A stretch of 64,000 bases of DNA from Wolbachia endosymbiont (group E) of Neria commutata (GCF_964026735.1 NZ_OZ034692.1:1-64000); one strand, 5' to 3'. Positions 25,536 through 35,688 are shown, counted from the first letter of the stretch. Numbers and translations are program-made. Notes: generated from the sequence alone by a model not told the origin.

Positions 25536-27320
25536 TCTCCCAATCTCTTGAGTATTAAAATCTTTATCCTTAGCTTGATCTGCCAATTGGGTAATGAGAG
25601 GCTTAAATAGATTTATATTGTTATTAGTTACCCACTTTGATAAAGCATTGTAGATCATAGCAATCTCTTGAGTATTAAAATCTTTATCCTTAGCTTGACC
25701 TGCCAATTGGGTAATGAGAGTCTTAAATTCACCTACATTATCATTATTCACCCACTTTGATAAAGCATTGTAAATGTTTGCAATATGTTGAGTATTAAAA
25801 TCTTTATCCTTAGCCTGATCTGCTAATTGAGTAATGAGAGTCTTAAATTCACCTACATTATCATTATTCACCCACTTTGATAAAGCATTGTAGATATTTG
25901 CAATTGCTTGAGCATTAAAATCTTTATCCTTAGCTTGAGTTGCTAATTGAGTAATGAGAGGCTTAAATTCACCTACATTATCATTATTCACCCACTTTGA
26001 TAAAGCATTGTAAATATTGGCAATCTCTTGAGCATTAAAATCTTTACCTTTTGCTCGATTTGCCAAGCCAGTAATTAACAACTTAAATGTCGCTGAAGAT
26101 GGTCCTTTTAACACATATGCAGACAGCTTTGATAAGCTGTTATACGTACCAGAAATTTCCACCAGTTGAAGCTCTATTGCATTATTGCTTAATAACTTTA
26201 TCCATAACTTCGCTAATTCGGTAGCAAAATCTTGTAAACTCGGTAAATTATTTGGATTAGACAATTTCTTATAAAACATCGAGAAAAATCCACAAGGATT
26301 TCCATAATGCACAAAATGATTCTCAAGATTTGTCTGGAAAGGATTGATCACTCTCTGAACGGGATCATACCCATACAATTGTTCAATGATTTTTTGCACA
26401 TTGTCAGACTGTTTATCGAAAAGATCTTCTATGAATTTCTTTGACTTTTTTAATTCACTCCCTATTACGTTTTGGTTGTCATATCTTGGTTTTTTTGCCA
26501 CACCTACTTCTTCGTTCTGTCCATCACCCTTTCGTTTTATTGGCAGTTGTCGATTAAGTGGAGTACCATAAACCACACTCTTTGACACTTCTTGATCTCT
26601 TGTCACATCCTGTGAAATACTGCTGAGAAGAGGTACAAAGTGTTCATTATATTTTACTATAGTAATGCGCTTTTCACCAATTCCATATTCATTTCTAATA
26701 GGTTCATCAAGCCCATTACTTCTTGATTCTATTACCTCTAGCTTAATACCATACTTATAACATATCATCTTTCCTTCAAGCTCTGGTTTTCCCCATATAG
26801 GAGCATGTCTTTCAGTATTACCAATTTCTTCCGCAGTATATTGAATATCATTTATATACTTTTGATAGGTTGCCTGTTCATTTATCACACATTCATCGTA
26901 TTGAATATCAGCAATGCTCCTGTCAACAGTCATTGCTTTACCTGAGGTATCTTTCTGAGAAACGAAATAATCATCAAGAACAGCATTTTTTCTGTCTATC
27001 AATTTAGCGAAGAATTTGGCATGTCCTCTATTTTGAAATGCATAATCTGCACAATTTTTTCGCAAGGATTTTACGGTAAATATGCCTTCATAATTCACAC
27101 TACCTTCATTTTTGAGCTCATTTAATCTTTGTGCTATTGAATCAAAAAGATTATCCCCTTTTGCAACTGAAGCTCCTACTTTTAACTCACTAGGGTAAAG
27201 ATTCCTTAGTTTGTTTAGTAGCTCTTGAAGATTTCCTTTTTTTAAAGGATCTGCTTCTTTTCCTATTTCTTGAAAAATAGAAATAGGTTCTCTAATTGCA
27301 TAAAAGTCAATAATAATTTT
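25536..27320 (-). pseudogene. OTU-like protein with OPR-like repeats, broken at both ends
   Basis: The frame is open from about 27320 (in-frame TAA at 27321-27323) with no ATG; the first GTG is at 27098. The N-terminal part has the OTU protease layout: AKGDNLFDSIAQRL (normally GDC), PIWGKPELEGKMICYKYGIKLEV, and NEHFVPLL with the catalytic His. The nucleophile position is Asn (codon at about 27151-27156), so protease activity is doubtful. After a basic linker (PIKRKGDGQ...VAKKPRYD) come five 40-aa helical repeats with FNAQEIANIYNALSKW, which resembles octotricopeptide-type RNA-binding repeats. The group II intron truncates the last repeat; the final 17 codons are antisense intron. Confidence 0.65.
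25541..26140 (-). repeat. Five tandem 120-bp repeats
   Basis: The units start at 25541, 25661, 25781, 25901 and 26021, each exactly 120 bp (40 codons). The inner three are most alike; the outer two have diverged. Constant motif: LITQLAxQAKDKDFNxQxIA. Length identity and high similarity suggest recent duplication. Confidence 0.9.
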
Positions 27321-27323
27321 TTA

Positions 27324-27470
27324 TATCACTAAAAATATTTTCTAGTGCGAAATTCAGCTCTAATAAAATTTTTACTTACTATTGTACTATTTTATTCAAC
27401 TAAAAATCGTTTTATTAGCAAATAAAATACCAGTACTACATTTTTAATTAATCTTTTTTAAATAGATGTG
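27324..27470. other. Intergenic, AT-rich
   Basis: No open frame or structure of note. It may include lost 5' sequence of the OTU-like gene. Confidence 0.4.
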
Positions 27471-27535
27471 GTTAATAAATATGTGCATAAGTACGCCTAC
27501 ACACATTAAAAGTACTTATGCACATATTCATTAAC
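27471..27535. repeat. Long hairpin element, copy 1
   Basis: 24-bp arms (27471-27494 and 27512-27535) with one mismatch and a 17-nt loop containing CACACATT. A homologous hairpin lies at 37824-37888. The two bracket the WO island. Function is not known to me. Confidence 0.8.
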
Positions 27536-27722
27536 TTGTTAAATCTAAAGCTTCATATTTTCCTCCACAACTCTTGATAATTTTACATAAGTTGAAAGTA
27601 GCATGCTTTCCATGGTTCTCTCCGCGATCTGATATGGCTAAAACTTTAATTTGCCAAGCCGCATTATACTTGTTAGGGCGGAAGTGGACGGCAATATGTT
27701 TACAACGAAGTCTATGCTTCAA
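27531..27722 (-). CDS. Unrecognised short open frame
   Basis: 63 aa from ATG 27722 (MKHRLRCKHIAVHFRP...CGGKYEALDLTS); the frame continues upstream without a better start. The stop lies in the hairpin arm at 27531. It has a transposase-like flavour (basic, GENHGKHATFNLCKI) but matches no family I can name. It may be the C-terminal piece of a lost gene. Confidence 0.3.
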   Translation of the reverse strand: MKHRLRCKHIAVHFRPNKYNAAWQIKVLAISDRGENHGKHATFNLCKIIKSCGGKYEALDLTS

Positions 27723-27796
27723 CCGGAATTCTTGCTTATCCCTTCCATCGGCATTGCTATCTTTACTTTACATGAAATTATCTATTTTTCTTGCAT

Positions 27797-28816
27797 TTAC
27801 TGATAACAAAATTCTGTTTTGTTAACCAACATCCTATGCATAATTACAGATAGTTTTCTTGCTACAGCAATAATTGCTTTCTTCATACCCTTCTTTTTTG
27901 CAAGCTTTAATCCCCAGCTCTTCAATTTAAATGTCTTTTTACATCTTGTCAGTAAGGTTTGCGCAGCTTCGTACAACATATTCCTACATTCCACTGGCCC
28001 CATTTTTGATATACTTCCATGACAATTAATCTCCCCAGAAGCGTACTGCCTTGGGCTTAATCCCATATAGGCTCCAACTGCATAAGATGTTTCAAACCTA
28101 TACGGATCATCTATTGCAACTTTATATGTCATTGCTACTATAATACCAACTCCTGGTACAGTAGTTAATAATTTACAATCTTCGTCTTTTTTGCCTTGCT
28201 CTGAAAGTATTTTATCAAGCTTTCCTATTGATTCTTCTATTGTTTCTAGACTATGTACTAATGATTCAATTGAGTTTTTGCTAATTTCATCTAGGTTGTT
28301 AGTCATTTCTTGTACTTTTAAAGAGAAACTCGCAAAACTAGAACTTTGACCAATTTTTATCCCATGTATTTTCAATAATCCTCTCATTGTTCCTACAATT
28401 TGCTCTCTGCTACATATTAATTGTCTTCTGCTTCCAACTGCTATCTTGATTTGGCAAGATTCATCTGATTTTACCCATACTTCTCTGTATAACCCAACTC
28501 TCATCATTTGTGCTATGCCTCTTGCATCATTTTTATCATTCTTATTGATTCTTGCAGATAACGCTGCTGCCATATGTCTTGCATCTACACAAATTACTGG
28601 TAACCCAAAATCCCTTAATTCTTTACACATCGATATTGATAATTGTCCACTTTCTATTCCTATGGATTCATATTCTTTGCTTTGACTAAGCAGAAATTTA
28701 GCTATTGTGCTGCTTTCACTTGAAACAACTTCTTCTTTAACAATTTTTCCTTTCTCATCAATGATGCTAATAAAAGTTTCTTTGAGTGAGACATCTAATC
28801 CGCTATAATATTTCAT
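27797..28816 (-). CDS. IS110-family transposase (copy 1)
   Basis: 339 aa. The N-terminal RuvC-like DEDD domain is visible as GLDVSLKETFIS (Asp), IGIESGQL (Glu) and KNDKNDARGIAQ (Asp-Asp). A coiled central region follows, and the C-terminal Tnp20 domain has VPGVGIIVA and GSISKMGPVECRNMLYEA with the catalytic Ser region. Looks intact. It differs clearly from the second IS110 at 36858. It is the first gene inside the hairpin-bracketed WO island. Confidence 0.92.
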   Translation of the reverse strand: MKYYSGLDVSLKETFISIIDEKGKIVKEEVVSSESSTIAKFLLSQSKEYESIGIESGQLSISMCKELRDFGLPVICVDARHMAAALSARINKNDKNDARGIAQMMRVGLYREVWVKSDESCQIKIAVGSRRQLICSREQIVGTMRGLLKIHGIKIGQSSSFASFSLKVQEMTNNLDEISKNSIESLVHSLETIEESIGKLDKILSEQGKKDEDCKLLTTVPGVGIIVAMTYKVAIDDPYRFETSYAVGAYMGLSPRQYASGEINCHGSISKMGPVECRNMLYEAAQTLLTRCKKTFKLKSWGLKLAKKKGMKKAIIAVARKLSVIMHRMLVNKTEFCYQ

Positions 28817-29105
28817 GAGACTACTCCTACTGTAAAAGTTTAAATTATTTTTGAAGAACTAATTCATTGAATTTGTTACTTCGTGCTAAAATAATGGAGT
28901 ATGTATCTCCATCATTCAATAGCAATTACAGTATGTTTACAGATACAGATGTTATTTTTTTATTAACTTTATCGCGCAAAAATTGCTATATATATTTATA
29001 ATACCATCAACACGATAACAAAAAAAACAACAAATTAATATATTATATAAGTTATCTAAAACTCTAATAATTGCTTCTGTACCTCTTGCCTTTCCTTTTC
29101 CCGCT
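28817..29105. other. Non-coding upstream end of IS110 copy 1
   Basis: AT-rich, with no open frame. A hairpin ATGGAG-7 nt-CTCCAT lies at 28894-28912. In IS110-group elements this end normally encodes the guide (bridge) RNA, but I could not define it here. Confidence 0.35.
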
Positions 29106-30726
29106 TTAATACTGGCCATAAAACTTTTTCAATTGCTCACTCCATAAAATTGGTATTTTTTCCTTTTTAAAATCCGCCAACTTCAAATGCCTTGGTTGTT
29201 TTCCATTTAATATGTCCCTCTTTATTCCTGGAGCAAGAAGATTAAGCTTCAAGATTTTATGTGGGTCCTGCTTCTTTTCTTTCCTAAGTTCCCTTATGTT
29301 CGCATATTTTCCCCTATTGAGCTGTCGTTGCCATAGATGGGCATTTGCTAGCGCTTTTAGTAAAGTATTATCTTTCTTTGTGTACTGCTCATTTTCTGGC
29401 TCTAGTATTGTACATTTACCTGCTTCTCTTCTTAGCTTACATGGCACAAACAGCGATATTTCTCCATTTACTTCCTCAAATTGTCTACAGTCTCCCTGTT
29501 TCGTCTTAGTTTCCATATCAGTTGGGTACTCCTCTCTCACCTCTTCTAACTCCTTTACTCCAATAAGTAACTCTATTCCACCTTCTCTCACCCATACCAT
29601 CCTGACTAACTTTCTGATTATTTCCTTTTGCTTCAGTGGAAACAAGTTTTCCCATATTTCTTCTAATACCCCTGAACCTCTAATAGAGTTAACATACCTC
29701 GTTTCTCTATCACAATCCTTTCCACTTCTCCTGCTGATATCCTTCTCTTCATTGATGGACAGAGCTTTCTTTCTACCTGATTATCACATACGTAATACCT
29801 ATAGAGCTTATTCGGTTTCTTGGTGTATGTTGGAATCATACTCGCATTACACAACTGACAACGTATTATTCCCTTTAGTATTCCTTCCTCATATTTTTCT
29901 TTGTAATTCGGACGTTTCTCTATTAAAGTTTGTGCTTTATTCCACACATCTTCTTCTATTATTGCTTTGTGTATTCCCAGGCAACACTTATCTTTATGCT
30001 TTACCTTTCCTATGTATGTTAAATTTGTTATTATTGCCCGTACTGCTGCTGTTCCAAACAATCCACTTCCTTGTCTTCCTGACTTACATAGACGTATTTT
30101 TGTTCTATATCCCTGGCTGTTTAATTCTTTAGTCAGTAGAGTCATTGATTTCAACTCAATAAATCTTTTAAAAATATGCTTTACTACTTCTGCTTCTTCT
30201 TCGTTGATTACCAGCTTCTTATCTTTTGCATCATACCCCAGTGGTACACTTCCTCCCATCCACGTTGTTTGGACAGTGCTATTTTATCTAGTACTCGTTC
30301 AACTATCATTTCCCTTTCAAGTTGAGCTTGACCTGCAAGAATCGTTCGCATAAATCTTCCCATCGATGTATCCAGGTCAAATGGCTGAGTTACTGCTATC
30401 AACCTAATTCCATGTTTCCCTAACAATTTGCCAATATTTTCTCCATCATCTGTATCTCGTGATAACCGATCAAGCTTGTATACTACCACACAGTCTACTT
30501 CTCCTTTCTTGATGTCACAAAGCAATTCACTAATTGCTGATCTTTTTAGATTTTCTCCTGACTTACCATCATCATCGTACTTCTTTGCTAATATTATAAA
30601 TCCTTGTTGCTTTTTGATATATTCTTCACATACCATCCTTTGCGCCTCTAAACTGTTCAAGATTTGTTCAGGGTCACTTTTTTTAGATTTTCTGGTATAT
30701 ATTGCACATCTTACTTCTTTATTCAT
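29106..30726 (-). pseudogene. Phage WO large serine recombinase, split by frameshifts
   Basis: The three frames read as one protein. 30726-30208 is the resolvase domain (catalytic Ser in YTRKSKKSD; LDRLSRDTDD). 30259-29663 is the recombinase domain (GGSVPLGYDAKDKKLVINEEEA) and zinc ribbon (CQLCNASM). 29645-29106 is the C-terminal coiled part. The shifts are near 30250 (RGW to GGSVPLGY) and near 29675-29700. The enzyme would have integrated WO, so this copy cannot integrate or excise on its own. The stop of the DUF2924 gene overlaps its start by 4 nt. Confidence 0.85.
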
Positions 30727-31172
30727 TGTTTTTTCCTAGTTTTTTCTCTCAACCCAAATAAGCGCGGCCCATTATAGCTCATTCCTGTTATTTTCCCTGC
30801 TATTGCTGACAGTGATGTAAAAAATTGGCCTTCATATATAAACCCCATATCTGTTACTAGGACTTCATGATTTTTTCCATTGTACTCTTTGATAAGCTTT
30901 GTTCCTGGCAGAAGTTCATCACCACTTACCTTTTTACCTTGTTCTGCTCGATCAGCTAGAGAGTTGAGCTTCCTTTCTTCCTCCTTAGATAATTTTCCAT
31001 ATTCTATCTCCTGCATCCTGTATGCTATTTTATCTATCAAATATTTCTTATAATATGGCGGTGCTTCAGATGGAAAATACTTCTTCCATACCTTACGCAA
31101 CTCTTGTGCTGTTTTTCCAAACAAAGATGAAATCTCTTGTTCTACAGATTGTTTTCTGAAACATAAACTCAT
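30723..31172 (-). CDS. DUF2924 protein
   Basis: 149 aa (MSLCFRKQSVEQEISSLFGK) with the family core GTKLIKEYNGKNHEVLVTDMGFIYEGQFFTSLSAIAGKITG. DUF2924 proteins are habitually encoded next to large serine recombinases in alphaproteobacterial phages, and this one overlaps the recombinase start by 4 nt. The function is unknown; a regulatory or recombination-direction role is an inference from context. It is intact, unlike its partner. Confidence 0.85.
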   Translation of the reverse strand: MSLCFRKQSVEQEISSLFGKTAQELRKVWKKYFPSEAPPYYKKYLIDKIAYRMQEIEYGKLSKEEERKLNSLADRAEQGKKVSGDELLPGTKLIKEYNGKNHEVLVTDMGFIYEGQFFTSLSAIAGKITGMSYNGPRLFGLREKTRKKQ

Positions 31173-31195
31173 ATGAATTTACTTTCCCTCCTTTT

Positions 31196-31810
31196 TTAAA
31201 ATTTATACTGTTTGCTCTTTAGCTCTACTAATTCGGTGCTATCTTTATATGCTAACTCGTTGCTATCTTCATATTCTATCAACTCCTCCACTATATTTTT
31301 AACACCGGCCATATAAGCTACATCTATTGGTCTATACCCCTTATGGTCTCTGACATTCAGATCACCTCCTGCTTCTAATATTGCTCTAATATTTTCCAGT
31401 TTATTCATAATTACAGCTTGATGAAGCGGTGTCCTTCCTATATAACTTTTAGCATTAACATTTGCTCCAGCATTGATTAGTGCTCTTACTTTACCTGTAC
31501 AGCTCATCATGCTTGCTAAGTGTAGTGGTGTATATCCTTCATAATCAGTGGCATTAACATTGCTACCCGCCTCTATCATTGCATTCACACTTTCTACTTT
31601 CCCACTGAATGCAGCAGAATGTAATGGTGTTTCCCCTTCATTATTCTTCGCGTTAACATCTGCTCCTTTTTCTATTAGTAGTTTTACTCTTTCATAATTA
31701 GAAAATCTTGCTGCTAAATGTAGTACAGTTTCGCCATTCTCATCTTTTTCATTAATCCCATAAAATGAGTTTGCTAATAATTCTTGAAGTTTTTTGTCTA
31801 ATTTACTCAT
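31196..31810 (-). CDS. Ankyrin-repeat protein
   Basis: About 204 aa (ATG at 31810, MSKLDKKLQELLANSF; an earlier start at 31822 is possible). It consists of five ankyrin repeats, starting NGETVLHLAARFSNYERVKL and ending IVEELIEYED. It has no transmembrane segment or signal peptide. Ankyrin proteins near WO recombinases are common accessory cargo, with host protein binding the usual suggestion. The gap of 24 bp to DUF2924 suggests a shared transcript. Confidence 0.9.
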   Translation of the reverse strand: MSKLDKKLQELLANSFYGINEKDENGETVLHLAARFSNYERVKLLIEKGADVNAKNNEGETPLHSAAFSGKVESVNAMIEAGSNVNATDYEGYTPLHLASMMSCTGKVRALINAGANVNAKSYIGRTPLHQAVIMNKLENIRAILEAGGDLNVRDHKGYRPIDVAYMAGVKNIVEELIEYEDSNELAYKDSTELVELKSKQYKF

Positions 31811-32020
31811 GATTACCCTCACAAAATTGCCTCTTTCAACAGCAGCTTTTTTTCTTTTATTTACTGCTATTATTCTAGCATATTCTATTAAAAAGCGAAA
31901 AGCAAGTTATTTTCACAATTAGGGAGTGCGCGCTAATACTTTTTTAATATATATTAGGATATTGTTATATATTATTAACATATTGAATAAATGATATTTT
32001 AGCTGAAAAAACCTTTGACT

Positions 32021-32353
32021 ATGGAAGACAAATATCCTATTTCTAGAAATTTGGTGGATCTTATGAGTAAAATTTGTGGTAAAACTTACATTGTTGATGA
32101 AGTTGCAAAAAAATTATCTATCAAGAAAGCTACTGTAGATGAAATATACGATGCTATCCTTGATGTTGCGAAATGCGCTTTATCTGACGGATATAGGCTT
32201 AATCTGCAAAAAATTGGCACTTTACATACTGTAGATCGCAAAGAAAGAAAATCACGTAATCCACAGACCGGTGAGCTTATGACTATACCACAACATAAAG
32301 GAATCAAATTCAGCATAAGTGAAGCACTGAAAGAATCTATCAACGAAACATAA
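32021..32353 (+). CDS. HU/IHF-like DNA-binding protein
   Basis: About 110 aa. The histone-like fold is suggested by LSIKKATVDEIYDAIL, a GYRLNLQKIGTLHTVDRKERKSRNPQTGE beta arm (pattern of the HU DNA-binding arm) and the C-terminal helix. ATG 32021 is preferred to the upstream TTG. It is on the opposite strand to the WO genes around it. It may be a phage-borne nucleoid protein. Confidence 0.75.
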   Translation: MEDKYPISRNLVDLMSKICGKTYIVDEVAKKLSIKKATVDEIYDAILDVAKCALSDGYRLNLQKIGTLHTVDRKERKSRNPQTGELMTIPQHKGIKFSISEALKESINET

Positions 32354-32541
32354 CTATTGATTGTGTGTTTTTCCAAGGCCGATTCAAATGCTTATGTTCG
32401 TGCCACGTAACAACTCCTGGATAAAATACTAAAATATGGCTTTCTAGTTCGTGAATTGGATCATCCTGTTTTGGATCTGAGCTATTTTTGCAATTCACAT
32501 GGTATTCGGTTAGATTAAATTCTATAGCTTTTTGATCAGTA

Positions 32542-33520
32542 GACCCCCTGCGAAACAACGTGAAGCAAGTTGCTGATAAAATCAGGTAGAAATCCCCAGC
32601 CCAAAAATTATTAAAAACTATGCCGCAAGTTCACAATACCCGCAATAATATTAAATCTCATGTTGTATTTCTTCTGAAAATTTCTGTAAATATTTGACAT
32701 AATCTTAAAAACATTGATCTCGCGAATCTTATTTTCCACACGCATCCTGAACGATGGCAGCTTCCGATTATGCTCCTTTTGCTCCTCCGTTAGTGGCTTT
32801 TTACGGTGTTTTTTGTACGGAATCACAACGTTTTTCTGCAGTTTTTGCCAACCTTGATAGCCAGAATCAGCATATTTTATGCTATCTTTGGGCAACAATT
32901 TTTCCTGTTTTCTTATGCGAAAATCATGCATTCGGCCTCGATGTGACTTTGAAACCGACAAAATTTGTCCACTTTCCTCAATCACAATTTCGGTTTTCAT
33001 CGTGGTTGTTTTCTTTTTTCCTGAGTAACTTTTCTTACGTTTTTTGCTGTCTTTCAGCCGCTGTATCGGTTGCTCTGTGACGTCTGCTAAAATTTTTAAA
33101 ATCCTTTCTGGCGTCAGCGTTCTATCCTTTTTTATAGTAATTTTTTTGGCCAATAATGGCTACATTTTCTTAAAAAGTCGGCAAATATTTGAGTTGTGCA
33201 AATTAAACAAAAACCCTAAAAATGGATGCGTTATGTACGTTCTGTAATAAATTAGAACACATAAAATCCTGTCTTCTAGCTCCTCAACATGCGATTTTCT
33301 TCCGTGACATTTCTTTTTCGCCTCCATTTTTTCCCACTCTGGACGCACTTTTGCCACAATTTTTTCAAATTCAGATGTTGTGAGCCCTGTCAATTGTCTA
33401 AAAACATATGGTGTTCTTGCTATTTTCACGTAACTTATTGCCATTTTACTCTTCTAAAATTTTCATTTTATACGCTTTTTAATGTTTTTCATCTGTTTTT
33501 TGCTTGTTTTGCAGGGGGTC
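32542..33520 (-). mobile_element. Complete IS5-family (IS1031-like) element in gpI
   Basis: The ends are GACCCCCTGCGAAAC at 32542 and its inverted form TTTGCAGGGGGTC ending 33520, flanked by TA on both sides (32540-32541, 33521-33522). 979 bp. Partial copies occur at 7148, 10604 and 55990-56373, so this family has been active in the genome. Confidence 0.9.
32611..33444 (-). pseudogene. IS5 transposase with a single amber codon
   Basis: 277-codon frame starting MAISYVKIARTPYVFRQLTG. The only lesion is TAG at 33154-33156 (KKM-stop-PLLAKK). The partial copy at 55953-56246 has GAG there (KKMEPLLAKK), so one G-to-T change inactivated this copy. The DDE region continues HDFRIRKQEKLLPKDSIKYADSGYQG. 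Confidence 0.85.
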
Positions 33521-34483
33521 TAGTAAAATTCTTTGCTTCATAATGATAAGTTATCCTGAACCGCTCTAAAATTGGCGTGTATTTAAAGTTCCACAGTTGT
33601 TCTGAAAGCTTACTACTGCCTAAAGTAAATTTATCTCCTATCTCCTCATTATAGCAAACAGGAAAGCAGCTATTTATCTCTCCTAACTTCCAACTATCAG
33701 ATAACACTATTTGTGCTTTAGCAAACTTAATTTCTGGCAACAAACTTTGTGGTTCAGGATAAAGTGCTTTAAAGTTATACCACAGGTGGTCTCGCTCATA
33801 TATGCTATTATAGTTCTTTGTATGTGGCTCTGTTTCCCCAAGGATTGCAACGTCCAGCCTATATAAATCATTACTTAATACTTGCTCATAATGAAAACGA
33901 AATGTACTAAACTTAAAACTTGGACTGGAAGCTTTCAGCTCAAATGAATTTTTCCGGCCAAATGAAAGCACTGGTCCTCCTTTTTCAACCTTTACACCAG
34001 AATAATCAGACAACAAGCTTCCAAAATGACTCTCATTCAATATAAACCTTTGCACGTTATAATGGTCATTAAAAATCCTCATTAACCTGGATCTTGCAGG
34101 TAGTGAAAGTTTTGCCAGTTCTACAACCGCATCTACAAAAAAATTATTTGGAACATCTTTTATTCCAACTTGCAATTCAAAAAAGTGTTTTCCTGGAGGT
34201 TCTTCAATAATTGTAATGTCTTCTATACTTGCCCATTTTAGCGCTATTTTTAGCGATGCTGGCGTTCCCCTTAATCTTTGAAATTTTACTCCTTCTTTTA
34301 TAGCTTTCTTCTTATCCTTTACCCACGATAACATTTCTCCGAGTCCATACTCTTCAATCAGCCAGGGTAATATTTTTTCCCCTAAGCTAAATTTAAATCC
34401 TTTTATGCAATTGGGATCAACTATATAATTTATTGCTTCAACTAATGCTCTTTCTTGTTTTGTAGAATTTGGTGGCAGTAGCA

Positions 34484-35308
34484 TTAGTTTCTACCCATTA
34501 ATTCGACTTCTAGATTGCCTAAACAAACACATTCATTTCCCTTTACAACAATGTTCTCTTTTGGCTCAATCAACTCAATATTGCTTACTCCTTCAACAAA
34601 AAGGTTAGCAATTATCCAAGACTTTGTTACGTTCCAACCTAAACCTTTTACTGATTCAAACTTTTCAATAAATTGTTTTTTCGCTGTTTCAACAATGTCC
34701 TGTGATGTCATAGCGCCGATACTAATTTTGGCATAAATATCTATAGGAATAATATTGCAGCTCACAACTGTTACTGTATCGGTTAGAACACGAATATCAT
34801 CCCTATTAACTTGTTTTCTTACAGTATCTAGCAGATCTTCCGAAGGTATCCCACCTGTTGATAACTCTGTGGATAATACTGAAATTTGTACACTTCCAGG
34901 TATTAGTGATTCAACCAGTGCATCTTTAACTCTGGTATCAGCAGATAGTGCATGAAAGCGATAATGTTCTCTACTTCCACCTGTACTCCATCCTACTATT
35001 CTTGCTTTGATTCTCTTTCTAAAAGCTTCATCACCTTCTTCCTTATTTCTCTCAACTCCGTAAAACTCAGCTAAGTGGTCAAGGTCGTTTTCAGTTGCAA
35101 ATTTTAGTAGATTTGCTTTTGCTGCTTCATTTATCCTTTGCCTTAATAATAATTCTCGCCAAGCTGCTACTTCCATTACCTTTACCGCTGGATCACTCTC
35201 TATAAGCGCTGAAAACGTTGGGTCTCTACGTATTAATTCCTCCTTCATACATGAAAAGATTTCCTCGCAACTGAACTGTCGAGAAAAACTCGGTTGTTGC
35301 GTCTTCAT
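34484..35308 (-). CDS. Phage WO baseplate assembly protein J
   Basis: 274 aa, P2 gpJ-like wedge component of the contractile tail. It has the gpJ-type layout: an N-terminal helical segment with EVAAWRELLLRQRINEAAKANLL, then GVERNKEEGDEAFRKRIKAR and the STGGSREHYRFHALSAD block. It overlaps gpW by 4 nt and gpI by 1 nt, so it is part of a tight leftward operon. No lesions seen. Confidence 0.88.
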   Translation of the reverse strand: MKTQQPSFSRQFSCEEIFSCMKEELIRRDPTFSALIESDPAVKVMEVAAWRELLLRQRINEAAKANLLKFATENDLDHLAEFYGVERNKEEGDEAFRKRIKARIVGWSTGGSREHYRFHALSADTRVKDALVESLIPGSVQISVLSTELSTGGIPSEDLLDTVRKQVNRDDIRVLTDTVTVVSCNIIPIDIYAKISIGAMTSQDIVETAKKQFIEKFESVKGLGWNVTKSWIIANLFVEGVSNIELIEPKENIVVKGNECVCLGNLEVELMGRN

Positions 35309-35640
35309 ATAATAATCTCTTTAAGCAAAATATTTTCGTTGTTTGGTAAGTAGATTCCTTCAAGATCGAGCGTTACTTTTCCTTCTTTGACTTCTGTTAT
35401 TTTCACTTTTTCTAATTTAAATCTTTTTTCCCACTTTTCTAATGCTGCTGCGGTTGCTGCATAAATTTCAAGTGTAAATTCTCTATTTATTGGCTGATCA
35501 ACTAACTCAAACAATCTCGACCCATAGCTTCTTCGCATTACTCTACTACCAATTGGTGTGGTTAATATATCAATAATTGATTGTTTAAGATGGTCTATTC
35601 CTTCCAATTCTTTTCCCGTTTTGCTGTTCATTCCTCGCAT
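35305..35640 (-). CDS. Phage WO baseplate protein W (gp25 family)
   Basis: 111 aa matching the short GPW/gp25 family (lysozyme-like wedge component): DHLKQSIIDILTTPIGSRVM and RRSYGSRLFELVDQPIN are typical. Start at 35640 by position just after the PAAR gene. Intact. Confidence 0.88.
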   Translation of the reverse strand: MRGMNSKTGKELEGIDHLKQSIIDILTTPIGSRVMRRSYGSRLFELVDQPINREFTLEIYAATAAALEKWEKRFKLEKVKITEVKEGKVTLDLEGIYLPNNENILLKEIII

Positions 35641-35688
35641 AAGTTAGACCTCTTAATTGTCGCAACATGTCGCAAGAGTTTCACGTCC

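Larger units (their letters stand above)
32340..34484 (-). pseudogene. Phage WO tail protein I (gpI), split by an IS5 insertion
   Basis: The 5' part (34484-33523, about 320 codons) has the P2 gpI N-terminal region (LLPPNSTKQERALVEAINYI, FKFSLGEKILPWLIEEYG) and a long C-terminal extension. The 3' part is at 32539-32340 (DQKAIEFNLTEYHVNCKNSS to a stop). Removing 32542-33520 with one copy of the TA duplication restores an uninterrupted frame (NFT-TDQKAIEF), giving about 390 aa. The start overlaps the gpJ stop (TAATG). The product would be a baseplate component; as it stands it is truncated. Confidence 0.85.

Noticed and set aside
25541-26140. CRISPR-like regular 120-bp repeats
   Set aside because: The period is an exact 40-codon coding repeat with no unique spacers.
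29212-30132. 306-aa plus-strand frame opposite the recombinase
   Set aside because: The hydrophobic, low-complexity translation is the antisense of the recombinase relic, whose domains are clear.
32021-32353. HU-like gene as a core nucleoid gene
   Set aside because: It sits in the WO island and is longer than the usual 90-aa HU, so I treat it as accessory.
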